Shown piece by piece: positions 21,930-32,587 of a stretch of DNA of 64,000 nucleotides. A model generated the notes under the pieces. The model had not been told where the DNA came from. It saw only the letters and a program-made list of their open reading frames with translations, and ran no database searches. Numbering within the stretch: position 1 is the first letter of the stretch; every line of letters starts with the position of its first letter. Both the position numbers and the translations under genes were made by a program. Source of the stretch: Bradysia coprophila (lineage: Eukaryota > Arthropoda > Insecta > Diptera > Sciaridae); assembly GCF_014529535.1 (NCBI RefSeq), contig NW_023503555.1, positions 7,192,001 through 7,256,000 of the forward strand, read 5' to 3'.

Positions 21930-22745
21930 GAGTGTTATTGGCAGCGAAACAATTCGAACGTATTTTGCTGGCTGGAAAGGAATCTCTGATGGCTGGCTTT
22001 ATTTAGCCAACCATCAGATTGGATAGATTGGATTCTTCACTAAATCGGTAAGAGTTATTGAATGTTAGTGAAATGAAGTGAATTTCTGCCTCTCTGCGAT
22101 ATATTGTCATTGGTTACCATTATATACCATTCGGCTGTACATTGTTCAGTTGAAAGAAATGCCTATGTAACTACGCAATAATTCATAATCACATAGAATG
22201 GAATTTAGTTTGAATAAAATTGGGAAAATAGAAACTTCACAATGCCACAAATTTGAACCATTGATGAAGTAAGACCTCTCGCAGGTAACTAACCGAAGAC
22301 GAGGTGAAAATTGTCGGAGAAAAAACATCTTTTTAGTGAACGGGTACGACATTTAAATGAGATTATCGTGAAACACAATTATATTATTCAATATCAATTG
22401 ATTAGACTGATGGAAAATGAATTGAAATTGTTCCAGAGAATTATGTTGATGAATGGATTCATTCCACTTTGCAGTTTATTGTTAACGGCAAGCCAATATT
22501 TTTTTACTTCTTTCGTTACGAATTTATCGTCTAATGTTTCGAATACGAATTCTACTTCATGTTCTATCGCCCCATTATTTTCCTATATAATGTAGAGAGT
22601 GCAGAAAGCGTAGACAGTTTACCAGTTATTATAACCGACCTTGTTTTCAATATGAATGGATAAAGATGAGAATTTTTTGATTTTTTCAGAATGCTACTGG
22701 CGACAAAAGAACACCGCCAACAGTTCGGTTGCACTCTCAATTGGT
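21930..22745 (+). pseudogene. Possible odorant-receptor-like gene relic
   Basis: After an acceptor-like TTTTTAG at about 22330, an open segment encodes RHLNEIIVKHNYIIQYQL followed by a hydrophobic stretch (IMLMNGFIPLCSLLLTA). This resembles the third inner loop and sixth membrane segment of insect odorant receptors. Two short ECYW-starting segments (about 21932 and 22690), each after a TTTTTCAG acceptor, may be copies of the seventh-segment exon. No complete gene can be built. The copy at about 28900-29715 has an extra stop in the loop region. The family call is tentative. Confidence 0.28.
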
Positions 22746-23529
22746 GAGAACGGAAAATGATTTTTTTTTTATTATTTTTCATTCGATTTTGTAGAGTAAA
22801 TTCCCTGGATTGCATTCCAAGTCCTGTTCAGTTTGTAAACATTCAATAAACGATTTGTCGAAAGTATAATTTTTTAAAATTACAACAAATAATTTGCGTA
22901 AGAGGTTGAAGTTCCTTATGCAAATGAAATGCAAATGAATGTAGAAATGAAAATTGAATTTGAGTATCCAGTCGAACTTGTGTGCATTCGAGAACGGTCT
23001 ATAAATTCAATTTTGTTTCTTTTTCATTTCATTATTTGTTCAAACAAACGAATCAAATATTCAAAAATGTTTTGTCAACCGATGAAATCGTTCTGGAATT
23101 TCTTTAGTTCGCTCCAAGTTTTGTTTATCTTAGTTACCTAGATTACCCATAGGTCCAAAATAGTTTTTTTTATCAATATTTGTTTGCACTACAATGTCTG
23201 TAACTTTTGTTTTGTTTCAGAAATAAAAAAAATGAAAAAAAAAAAAACAAAAAATTGTCTACACGTTCCCGGTGGATTCGAAATTGCGCCCAGATTTGTT
23301 ATTCTATTAGATGAAATGAGAAGACAATAGTACAGATAGTATCAAATTGAAATTTCCATTAACCTAAGTGCACGATAACAAGTGAGACTGTTTGTGTAGA
23401 TTTGTGCGTTACACAGCAGCATTTTTCGCAATTTGTAGAATCCAACTAAGAACTCCCGATGTGTACAATCGTACAGCATTATTTAACATTAACCCACCAC
23501 ATAGCCCTCGACAATTTCCCCAGCGCTCG

Positions 23530-23620
23530 AGTCTCATGGGGCCTTATGAGATTCGAACCTTGGTACCTCTGCGCATGAGGCAAGCAGTTTGCCAGTGCGC
23601 CAAAGAGAGAGGTGCTTGAC
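23530..23620 (-). pseudogene. tRNA-like sequence, Arg-like, degenerate
   Basis: On the minus strand an A-box-like TGGCGCACTGG is followed by a CCTC/GAGG stem around the seven-base loop ATGCGCA (anticodon GCG) and a B box GGTTCGAATC. The T stem and acceptor stem do not pair, so this is a pseudogene or a SINE head. The twin is at about 30487-30577. Confidence 0.4.
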
Positions 23621-23794
23621 AAATTTTAAAACTTTTACATTTGAAAACTATATTTACTTTGAAGTTGGATTACATTAAATTGCAATAGAAATGCGTGGAT
23701 CACGTTAATGATAAATTAGTGCTAATCTTTTAACAATTAATTAAATTGTTTCAAATCAAATAAAAAAAAATTAGAAAAAAATTTAACTCGATTT

Positions 23795-23882
23795 CGAACC
23801 TGTGCTCGTACGACAAAATAATAATTACAAATGTGACGCTCTAGCCGCCTACACCAAACTGGCTTACGGCGATCTCTGATTT
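23795..23882 (-). pseudogene. tRNA-like sequence, Tyr-like, degenerate
   Basis: The minus strand shows a D-arm-like TTGGTGTAGGCGGCTAGAGC and a B box GGTTCGAAATC, with a TTGTAAT loop between them (possible GTA anticodon). Stems are poor. It is followed by an A/T tract. The twin is near 30752-30839. Confidence 0.35.
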
Positions 23883-24235
23883 TATTCGTGTCACTACATT
23901 AACATTACTCTGGAGGAAACAGACGAATCAACGATTTATGCACATGTAGGCAGTAGCATGCACATGTTTCTAACACATTGACGTCCAATGCATCGAGTTG
24001 ATGTAGATGGCGCTGTCACCTCATATCGTCAGAGTTTGATTGTAGTGATGAGTCATTGTTACGCCGTAATTTTGCATGTGTACCAATAACATCAGTAATC
24101 AACTTCACACTCACATTTAGGTCTTAGGAATTCTATTGTGTCACTCAATATAGCCTTTCGTTCATGTACACATGTTCGACTCGTAAGGTCAGACAATATT
24201 GTGTTGTATAACAATCGTATGTACGTTGAGCTTTG

Positions 24236-24325
24236 TAGCTCCTCTGGCCGAGTGGGTTAGAGCGTGGATTCAGCAATTTACGGTTTGTTTTGGGGCCAGT
24301 GTTCGAAATCTGTTCATTTTTTTCT
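24236..24325 (+). pseudogene. tRNA-like sequence, Leu/Ser-like, with T-run
   Basis: A perfect type II A box TGGCCGAGTGG is followed by a loop TTCAGCA and a B-box-like GTTCGAAATC. A T-rich run that could end Pol III transcription follows. Acceptor pairing fails. The twin is at about 31193-31280. A tRNA-derived SINE head is likely. Confidence 0.4.
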
Positions 24326-24939
24326 TTTTTTTTTTTTCATTTAATTACTTTAGTTATTTGTATGTAAAGTATCCGATTAATCATTGCAAATGTACCATCT
24401 AACCATCAATCGGGTAATCATTCATTGCAACCCCAAAAGCAGATGATTAGGATGTGAATGTAAGAAAATTATTTGAAATTTGTTTGACTTATGTTAATAA
24501 AATGTTGTACGAATGATGAAACTGTTTGTTTTTGTTGTCACGAACCAAAGAATATCTATGGATGATCATACAATTGTCCCGTTATTGTAATCTCCACTGC
24601 CCGAACTCAACGAAATACGTTACACCTTATACAATCAAAGTAATCCCTAGAAGTCTAGCGAGAACCTGGCAAGAGAAGTAAATGAATTAATGGAAATGTT
24701 CCATTCTACCATCGACGCCTAGTGAAACTGGATCGCGAAATCTAAAATCTACCACTACGCTACAATCTTTGTCTGACAGATGTACCAGTTAATGTGGTCG
24801 TGATTTGATATAAAATCAATTGGAATGAGGTTGGTCAAATGAAAAATTATCCAAAATCATTTTTTGCTACATCAAAGCACTGAGTGCGTTGGACATTCAA
24901 TTTCGTATGTAAACTTTCTAGGAGGACGCCCAACCGCTG

Positions 24940-25155
24940 TAGAGTTCTAGGATTTTAGGGACTTTTTAATGTTATTTTCTTGGTTTTCTTCTTGATATTT
25001 GAAATTATTGAGGTGGAACATTTTGCGACTTCTAGAACTTCAGGATTTTTGACGAATTTTTTTGGGTTCCCTTCTGGGCTTTTTGGATTATTGAAGTGGT
25101 AGTTGGTCTGTTACTACCCAGCAGTTGACTCAAATTATGATGCAATTGCTATGTA
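24940..25155. repeat. Dispersed repeat with conserved 3' end, copy 2
   Basis: It shares TTGAAATTATTGAGGTGG, the GGATTATTGAAGTGGTAGTT block and CCCAGCAGTTGACTCAAA with the copies at 13090-13400 and 33275-33490. Its duplicate in unit 2 is at 31895-32110. Confidence 0.55.
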
Positions 25156-25171
25156 GCCAATATCCAAAAAA

Positions 25172-25315
25172 TAGTACATTTCGTACCTAAGGAATAAAAA
25201 TCTTTTTTAGCGTGTGAGAAGTTTCCAGACAGAGCCGAAGGCGAGGTCTGGAATCGAATACGCTAAAAAAGACTTTTAGTCCGTTGTACGAATAGTATCG
25301 GGTCCTAGGTATAAA
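25172..25315. mobile_element. MITE present in unit 1 but absent from unit 2
   Basis: The inverted ends are TTCGTACCTAAGG and, reversed, TTCGTACAACGGAC. Both lead into a TCTTTTTTAGCGT block around a GCCGAAGGCGAGG centre. Unit 2 runs straight from CCAATATCCAAAAAA into TCTTTTTGGAAACC at about 32120-32145, an empty site. An inverted relative lies at 45890-46015. No coding frame is present. The insertion postdates the segmental duplication, unless unit 2 lost it precisely. Confidence 0.75.
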
Positions 25316-25785
25316 AAAATCTTTTTGGAAACCGCCTACATAGAAGATTACATTCCGACTGGGTTTAAAAATTTTTCTCTGATATTTGGACATAGTTGTG
25401 AAACTCATGACAATTATTTGACGAATTAAGAAACGTTGAAAGACGTACTTCGCTTCTGTACTGCCGGTCGGTGACAAAATTGTGATCTGAATCATCTGTA
25501 AATTGTGCGTCGCTAATTTTTTAACATGATTTCTACATGAAGCACATGAAGCGAGGGGGAAACAACAACGGAAAATTCGCTCATTCGCCAATATTTTCCG
25601 TTCATTCGCCCATATTTTCCTTCAATCGCTCTAATGGCGAATGAAGCCTGTCCCACAATTCGCTTTTGTTGTTTACCCCTCGACATGAAGTCAACTACTT
25701 GCGAGTAGAGCTGAAAGCGACACATCCATCGATATCATTAATTTTGGAAGTGTTACAACGCTAGCGCCACATCAGACTATCAGAC

Positions 25786-27863
25786 TATCATCTCGGAACA
25801 ACTGGATGCACAGATGAAATGCCACAGCCTGTCACTGCATTGACACCTTTTTTGCCAAACACTCGGACAGAATACTCTTCTTATGACTATGATGTCGATA
25901 ATGGTGAGACTATCGGATCGACGACCGAACCAGCTCCACAGGTGGTTGTCAATCGCACAAATCAGCTGACTTTAAATATGCAAATCGTAAATCATCATCA
26001 CAACCGGTTTCCGGACTTTAATTTCGGGTCAGATTTGAATCGATTTGTTGCTGATGAGGCGATACAGAACGAGAGACATGGCGCTGAGGGAAATGTAGTG
26101 GCGGGGGAATATGAATCAGTGGAAAACGGTGCCGAGAAACATAAAGAAGTGGAAGATAAGCCAGTAAAGCATAAGCCAGTGGAACATAAGGACGTGGATC
26201 GTGGTTCAGTCAGAGCAGGCAACAAGCAGAAAAATTTCAATTACGAAAAACAGCGGAGCAAACAATCAGTTTCGAAAAATGTTCCACATCCATCCTTCCC
26301 AACTACTAAAAAGCTTCCCATTTATCAGTACAAAAGCAAATTCTTGAAGGTAAAAAGTCCTCACTCGCATTCACTCGCCTATATTGATCTTTACTTCCTT
26401 TCATAAGATGGTGGAGAATAACACAGTCGTCATCGTTATTGCTGAAACTGGAACCGGGAAGTCCACACAAATGCCACAGTACTTGGCGAGGGCTAACTAC
26501 GACAAAAAGTTTCTGAAAGAGCTGGTCCTTCCGCTCATCCACTGTATTCGAAACTACCTTCTGAGCAACAAAATTTAATTTTTGAGCCAGCACCGCCGCA
26601 CACAAGAAAGGTTCGTGAATTAGTACTAACTCTGCTCTTGTGAGACTTTTACCTATTCGGATCAAATCAGATTATATTGGCCACCAACATTGCTGAGACA
26701 TCTCTTACGATCGATGGCATTGTATTTGTCGTTGATAGTGGAATGGTAAAGCAAGCTGAATATGTGACGAAGGGAAGTGGCGCAGCTCTGGAGTGTACAA
26801 CACTTGTAACGATTCGTATATCGAAAGCTCAGGCAAAACAACGATCTGGACGAGCCGGTCGAACACAGCCTGGTGTGGCCTATCGTCTCTATTCGGAAGT
26901 AAGTTACTTGAGACCAGTACGTTTCATCGTTTAAAATGTGTGGGTTATAAATAGGCGATCTACAATAATATGGCGGAGGCACCCAAACCGGAAATACTGC
27001 GTGGCAATCTGGAGATGGTCGTGCTACTTCTATTCTCGATGGGTGTGAAAAACATTCTGCAGTTCGAGTTCCTTGACAGTCCACCCATGGATCGTCTACC
27101 GAGTACTGTATAACCAGCATCGGTCGACAAATGTCTAGCTTTCCACTCGAACCGTACTTGTCAAAAATGTTGATAATGTCGGCTGATGTGGGCTGCTCTG
27201 AGGAAATGTTAACCATCATAGCCATATTGTCGGCACAAGTTGACAAACTGTTCAAGAGACCAAAGAAGAAGAAAATGGAAGCCGATTTAAAGAAGAAGAC
27301 GTTCGACTGTCCGGAAGTGAGATCACGTCACTCTACTCAAAGTTTACAATGAATGGTTACGCCAGAGCAACATCACATCCCGAGCCTGGTGCAAGGAATT
27401 CTATTTGGATTGGAAAACGCTGGAGGAAGCCTACGAAATCAGGTGTCAACTGTCGACGATGTTGGATGAGAAGAAAATTCAGAGAAAGAGTTGCGACGAT
27501 GATATGACCAAAGTTCAGATTGCAATCGCTTCCGGTTCGTTCCGTAAAATTGCCTGGAAGACGTCCCGATACGCTTATTTCACATTTTCGAGTCCGCGAG
27601 ATGACCCGGTGCTCATACATCCATCCAGTGTCTTATTCACAGCCAGTCCGTCAGTGGTGATTTACAACAGTATCATAAAGACGAAAAAGGCGTACATGAG
27701 CCAAGTGTTGCAGATCGAAATCGAATACATTCAGCGGTATGCTCCGAATTTTTACCGGAAGCTTTCACAGGTTCTGCCGTACAATTTGTGTGGCACACAC
27801 ACAATGGAGGATGGCCAATATGATGTGTATGATTGTGTATCATTGTTGCAGGACCATTATTGA
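25786..27863 (+). pseudogene. Decaying second copy of the SAM-DEAH helicase
   Basis: The copy begins in the middle of exon 2, so the promoter, N-terminus and SAM domain are missing. Exon 2 remains open to 26349. The P-loop reads AETGTGKST. A deletion of about 640 bp joins ANYDKK (exon 3) to the end of exon 4 and removes motif Ia, DEAH and SAT. A second deletion of about 55 bp at 27092 and one extra base at about 27317 (CCGGAAGTGAGATC against CCGGAAGGAGATC) break the frame further. Introns are kept, so it arose by DNA duplication, not by retroposition. The last 150 codons (from about 27405) are almost identical to the parent. It cannot encode a working helicase. Confidence 0.9.
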
Positions 27864-30800
27864 AAATTCTATTTTTATACAGCTTTTTAATCGTAAAGTT
27901 TTTGATTGTTAGCGCGGTTGACGAGTCGCGAATGTTTCGTTTTCCAGTAAATTATTATTTTTCTGTTACAATTACAAATCTGATGATTTGAAAATAATTT
28001 TGTTTAATTTATCGATACCATTGAACTCGGCCCCACCTCTTGGATAATTCAAAAATCCGAAAAAAACTGCGTCAGAATAAGATGGAGTACAAAGAAGTTC
28101 GATATTCCTCACGTCTTAACGCCGGTACTGGCCCAAAGTCAAAATATATTTCGACAAGAGGAAAACCATCACCATTCGTTAGACTGTCCATTAATTTTAT
28201 CTGGATTTGGTATCAATCGAAGGGTAATTTCATTGGCTTTCAAACGAGCCCCATCTTGCCATGCTTCGACTTCCCTGTGGACTTTTGTAGTCGTTCTAAG
28301 TCAGTGATTTGACATCCAAAAATTCTGCTTTAAGTTCTGAAAAATCATTGACGAGAAATAGTTTTCGTATTTTCGAAATATTTTTAGACTTTGGCCAGTC
28401 TCGGCGCCGTGAGTGGTGCCAGATTTCTTTGTACTCTATCTTACACTCCCATCTCTTCCTAAAAAAAAAACCGAACACCAAAAAGAGCATTTTGGTGTTC
28501 CGCGGAGAAACCAGACACATTGATCGTATGTATGTTCAACGATCGTAAATTTTTGTGTGGATTTCCAAGGAATTCAGCAAGAGAAAAGATGATTTGGCCA
28601 TATTCTATTTAATCAACGATCAACGTCTACAGAGTCCATATATAGAGGTACTTTACCCAGATACTATGAGAGAACGGCATCATTGTTCAATTCCTGTTGC
28701 GTCCCACGTTATGTATATGAACCAATTTAACAAAGAGAAAAAAAAAATGATTTCCAATATCACCTGCAGGTAAAAGGTCCCTCAGGTAAATACAGTCTTC
28801 TATTTATACGATGCCTGCGCAGATGCGGAAATTATTTCATTTTCAGAGAGGGGGGAGAAATCTTTGTTTGAATAAGGGTGCTAGAAATCATTGATTTTTC
28901 AGAGTGTTATTGGCAGCGAAAGAATTCGAACGTATTTTGCTGGCTGGAGAGGAATCTCTGATGGCTGGCTTTATTTAGCCAACCATTAGATTGGATAGAT
29001 TGGGTTCTTCACTAAATCGGTAAGAGTAATTGAATGTTAGTGAAATGAAGTGAATTTCTGCCTCTCTGCGATATATATATTGTCATTGGTTACCATTATA
29101 TCCCATTCGGTTGTACATGGTTCAGTTGAAAGAAATGCCTATGTAACTACGCAATAATTCATAATCACATAGAATGGAATTTAGTTTGAATAAAATTGGG
29201 AAAATAGAAACTTTACAATGCCACAAATTTGAACCATTGATGAAGTAAGACCTCTCGCAGGTAACTAACCGAAGACGAGGTGAAAATTGTTGGAGAAAAA
29301 ACATCTTTTTAGTGTACAGGTACGACATTTAAATGAGATGATCGTGAAACACAATTATTCAATATCAGTTGGTTAGACTGTAGGAAAATGAATTGAAATT
29401 GTGCCAGAGAATTATGTTGATGAATGGATTCATTCCACTTTGCAGTTTATTGTTAACGGCAAGCCAATATTTTTTTACTTCTTTCGTTACGAATTTATCG
29501 TCTAATGTTTCTAATACGAATTCTACTTCATGTTCTATCGCCCCATTATTTTCCCATATAATGTAGAGAGTGTAGAAAGCGTAGACAGTTTACCAGTTAT
29601 TATAACCGACCTTGTTTTCAATATGAATGGATAAAGATGAGAATTTTTTGATTTTTTCAGAATGCTACTGGCGACAAAAGAACACCGCCAACAGTTCGGT
29701 TGCACTCTCAATTGGTGAGAACGGAAAATGATTTTTTTTTATTTTTCATTCGATTTTGTAGAGTAAATTCCCTGGATTGCATTCCAAGTCCTGTTCAGTT
29801 TGTAAACATTCAATAAACGATTTGTCGAAAGTATAATTTTTAAAAATTACAACAAATAATTTGCGTAAGAGGTTTAAGTCCCTTATGCAAATAGTAGTAA
29901 TGAAAATTGAATTTGAGTATCCAGTCGAACTTGTGTATTCAATTTTGTTTCTTTTTCATTTCATTATTTGTTCAACCAAATAAAACGGCTGTCTGCAAAT
30001 CAAATATTCAAAAATGTTTTGTGAACCGATGAAATCGTTCTTGAATTTCTTTAGTTCGCTCCAAGTTTTGTTTATCCTAGTTTTTTTTACCCTAGATTAC
30101 CCTTACCCATAGGTCCAAAATATTTTTTTTATCAATATTTGTTTGCACTACAATGTCTGTAACCTGTTTTTTGTTTCAGAAATTAAAAAAAAAAAATTAA
30201 AAAAAAAAAAAATTGTCTACACGTTCCCGGTGGATTCGAAATTGCGCTCAGATTTGTTATTCTATTAGATGAAATGAGAAGACAATAGTACAGATAGTAT
30301 CAAATTGAAATTTCCATTAACCTAAGTGCACGATAACAAGTGAGACTGTTTGTGTATATTTGTGCGTTACACAGCAGCATTTTTCGCAATTTGTAGAATC
30401 CAACTAAGAACTCCCGATGTGTACAATCGTACAGCATTATTTAACATTAACCCACCACAAAGCCCTCGACAATTTCCCCAGCGCTCGAGTCTCATGGGGC
30501 CTTATGAGATTCGAACCTTGGTACCTCTGCGCATGAGGCAAGCAGTTTGCCAGTGCGCCAAAGAGAGAGGTGCTTGACAAATTTTAAAACTTTTACATTT
30601 GAAAACTATATTTACTTTGAAGTTGGATTACATTAAATTGCGATAGAAATGGTTGCATCACGTTAATGATAAATTAGAGCGAATCTTTTAACAATTAATT
30701 AAATTGTTTCAAATCAAATTAAAAAAAATTAGAAAAAAATTTAACTCGATTTCGAACCAGTGCTCATACGACAAAATAATAATTACAAATGTGACGCTCT

Positions 30801-32587
30801 AGCCGCCTACACCAAACTGGCTTACGGCGATCTCTGATTTTATTCGTGTCACTACATTAACATTACTCTGGAGGAAACAGACGAATCAACGATTTATGCA
30901 CATGTAGGCAGTAGCATGCACATGTTTCTAACACATTGACGTCCAATGCATCGAGTTGATGTAGATGGTGCTGTCACCTCATATCGTCAGAGTTTGATTG
31001 TAGTGATGAGTCATTGTTACGCCGTAATTTTGCATGTGTACCAATAACATCAGCAATCAACTTCACACTCACATTGAGGTCTTAGGAATTCTATTGTGTC
31101 ACTCAATATAGCCTTTCGTTCATGTACACATGTTCGACTCGTAAGGTCAGACAATAATGTGTTGTATAACAATCGTATGTACGTTGGGCTTTGTAGCTCC
31201 TCTGGCCGAGTGGGTTAGAGCGTGGATTCAGCAATTTACGGTTTGTTATGGGGCCAGTGTTCGAAATCTGTTCATTTTTTTCATTTTTTTTTCATTTAAT
31301 TACTTTAGTTATTTGTATGTAAAGTATCCGATTAATCATTGCAAATTTACCATCTAACCATCAATCGGGTAATCATTCATTGCAACCCCAAAAGCAGTAC
31401 AGATGATTAGGATGTGAAAGTAAGAAAATTATTTGAAATTTGTTTGACTTATGTTAATAAAATGTTGTACGAATGATGAAACTGTTTGTTTTTGTTGTCA
31501 CGAACCAAAGAATATCTATGGATGATCATACAATTGTCCCGTTATTGTAATCTCCACTGCCCGAACTCAACGAAATACGTTACACCTTATACAATGAAAG
31601 TAATCTCTAGAAGTCAGAGAACCTGGCAAGAGAAGTAAATGAATCAATGGAAATGTTCCATTCTACCATCGACGCGTAGTGAAACTGGATCGCGAAATCT
31701 AAAATCTACCACTACGCTACAATCTTTGTCTGACAGATGTACCAGTTAATGTGGTCGTGATTTGATATAAAATCAATTGGAATGAGGTTGGTCAAATGAA
31801 AAATTATCCAAAATCATTTTTTGCTACATCAAAGCACTGAGTGCGTTGGACATTCAATTTCGTATGTAAACTTTCTAGGAGGACGCCCAACCGCTGTAGA
31901 GTTCTAGGATTTTAGGGAATTTTTAATGTTATTTTCTTGGTTTTCTTCTTGATATTTGAAATTACTGAGGTGGAACATTTTGCGAGTTCTAGAACTTCAG
32001 GATTTTTTACGAATTTGTTTGGGTTCCCTTCTGGGCTTTTTGGATTATTGTAGTGGTAGTTGGTCGGTTACTACCCAGCAGTTGACTCAAATGATGATGC
32101 AATTGCTATTTAGTAGTACCCAATATCCAAAAAAAAATCTTTTTGGAAACCGTCTACATAGAAGTTTACATCCCGACTGGATTTAAAAAATTTTCTCTGT
32201 TATTTGGACGTAGTTGTGAAACTCATGACAATTATTGAACGAATTAGGAAACGTTGAAAGACGTACGTCGCTTCTGTACTGCCGGTCGGTGACAAAATTG
32301 AGATCTTAATCATTTGTAAATTGTGCGTCGCTAATTTTTTAACATGATTTCTACATGAAGCACATGAAGCGAGGGGGAAACAACAACGGAAAATTCGCTC
32401 ATTCGCCAATATTTTCCGTTCATTCGCCCATATTTTCCTTCAATCGCTCTAATGGCGAATGAAGCCTGTCCCACAATTCGCTTTTGTTGTTTACCCCTCG
32501 ACATGAAGTCAACTACTTGCGAGTAGAGCTGAAAGCGACACATCCATCGATATCATTAATTTTGGAAGTGTTACAAGGCTAGCGTCA
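25787..32587. repeat. Tandem segmental duplication, unit 2
   Basis: Similarity to unit 1 ends at TGTTACAAGGCTAGCGTCA near 32587. The unit contains the helicase pseudogene, the second copy of the inverted-repeat element (28055-28470), the receptor-like relic (28890-29715), the tRNA-like trio (30487-31280) and the dispersed repeat (31895-32110). Small indels and A/T-run length changes separate it from unit 1. By eye most stretches differ by only a few percent, so the event is young. Confidence 0.9.

Larger units (their letters stand above)
18150..25780. repeat. Tandem segmental duplication, unit 1
   Basis: From ACTATCATCTCGGAACAACT at about 18150 to the GTTACAACGCTAGCG block near 25775, the sequence is repeated almost base for base in 25787-32587. 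The unit includes exons 2-6 of the SAM-DEAH helicase, its 3' flank, an odorant-receptor-like relic, tRNA-like sequences and a dispersed repeat. Junction and start share ACTATCATCTCGG, consistent with unequal exchange or replication slippage. This unit keeps the full helicase and carries a MITE at about 25172-25315 that unit 2 lacks. Confidence 0.92.
20910..25786. other. Gene-poor flank within duplication unit 1
   Basis: No intact gene is seen. It holds an inverted-repeat element (21100-21500), an odorant-receptor-like relic (21930-22745), three tRNA-like sequences (23530-24320), a dispersed repeat (24940-25155) and a MITE (25172-25315). Confidence 0.6.

Noticed and set aside
23530-24325. Functional tRNA genes
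   Set aside because: A and B boxes are present but acceptor and T stems do not pair, so these are tRNA-derived repeats or pseudogenes.
25819-26406. 195-residue open frame in the second helicase copy as a stand-alone gene
   Set aside because: It is the surviving linker part of exon 2 with no start context or promoter of its own; the open frame reflects youth of the duplication.
25786-27863. Second helicase copy as a retroposed copy
   Set aside because: Introns and flanking intergenic sequence are copied as well, so it arose by DNA-level tandem duplication.
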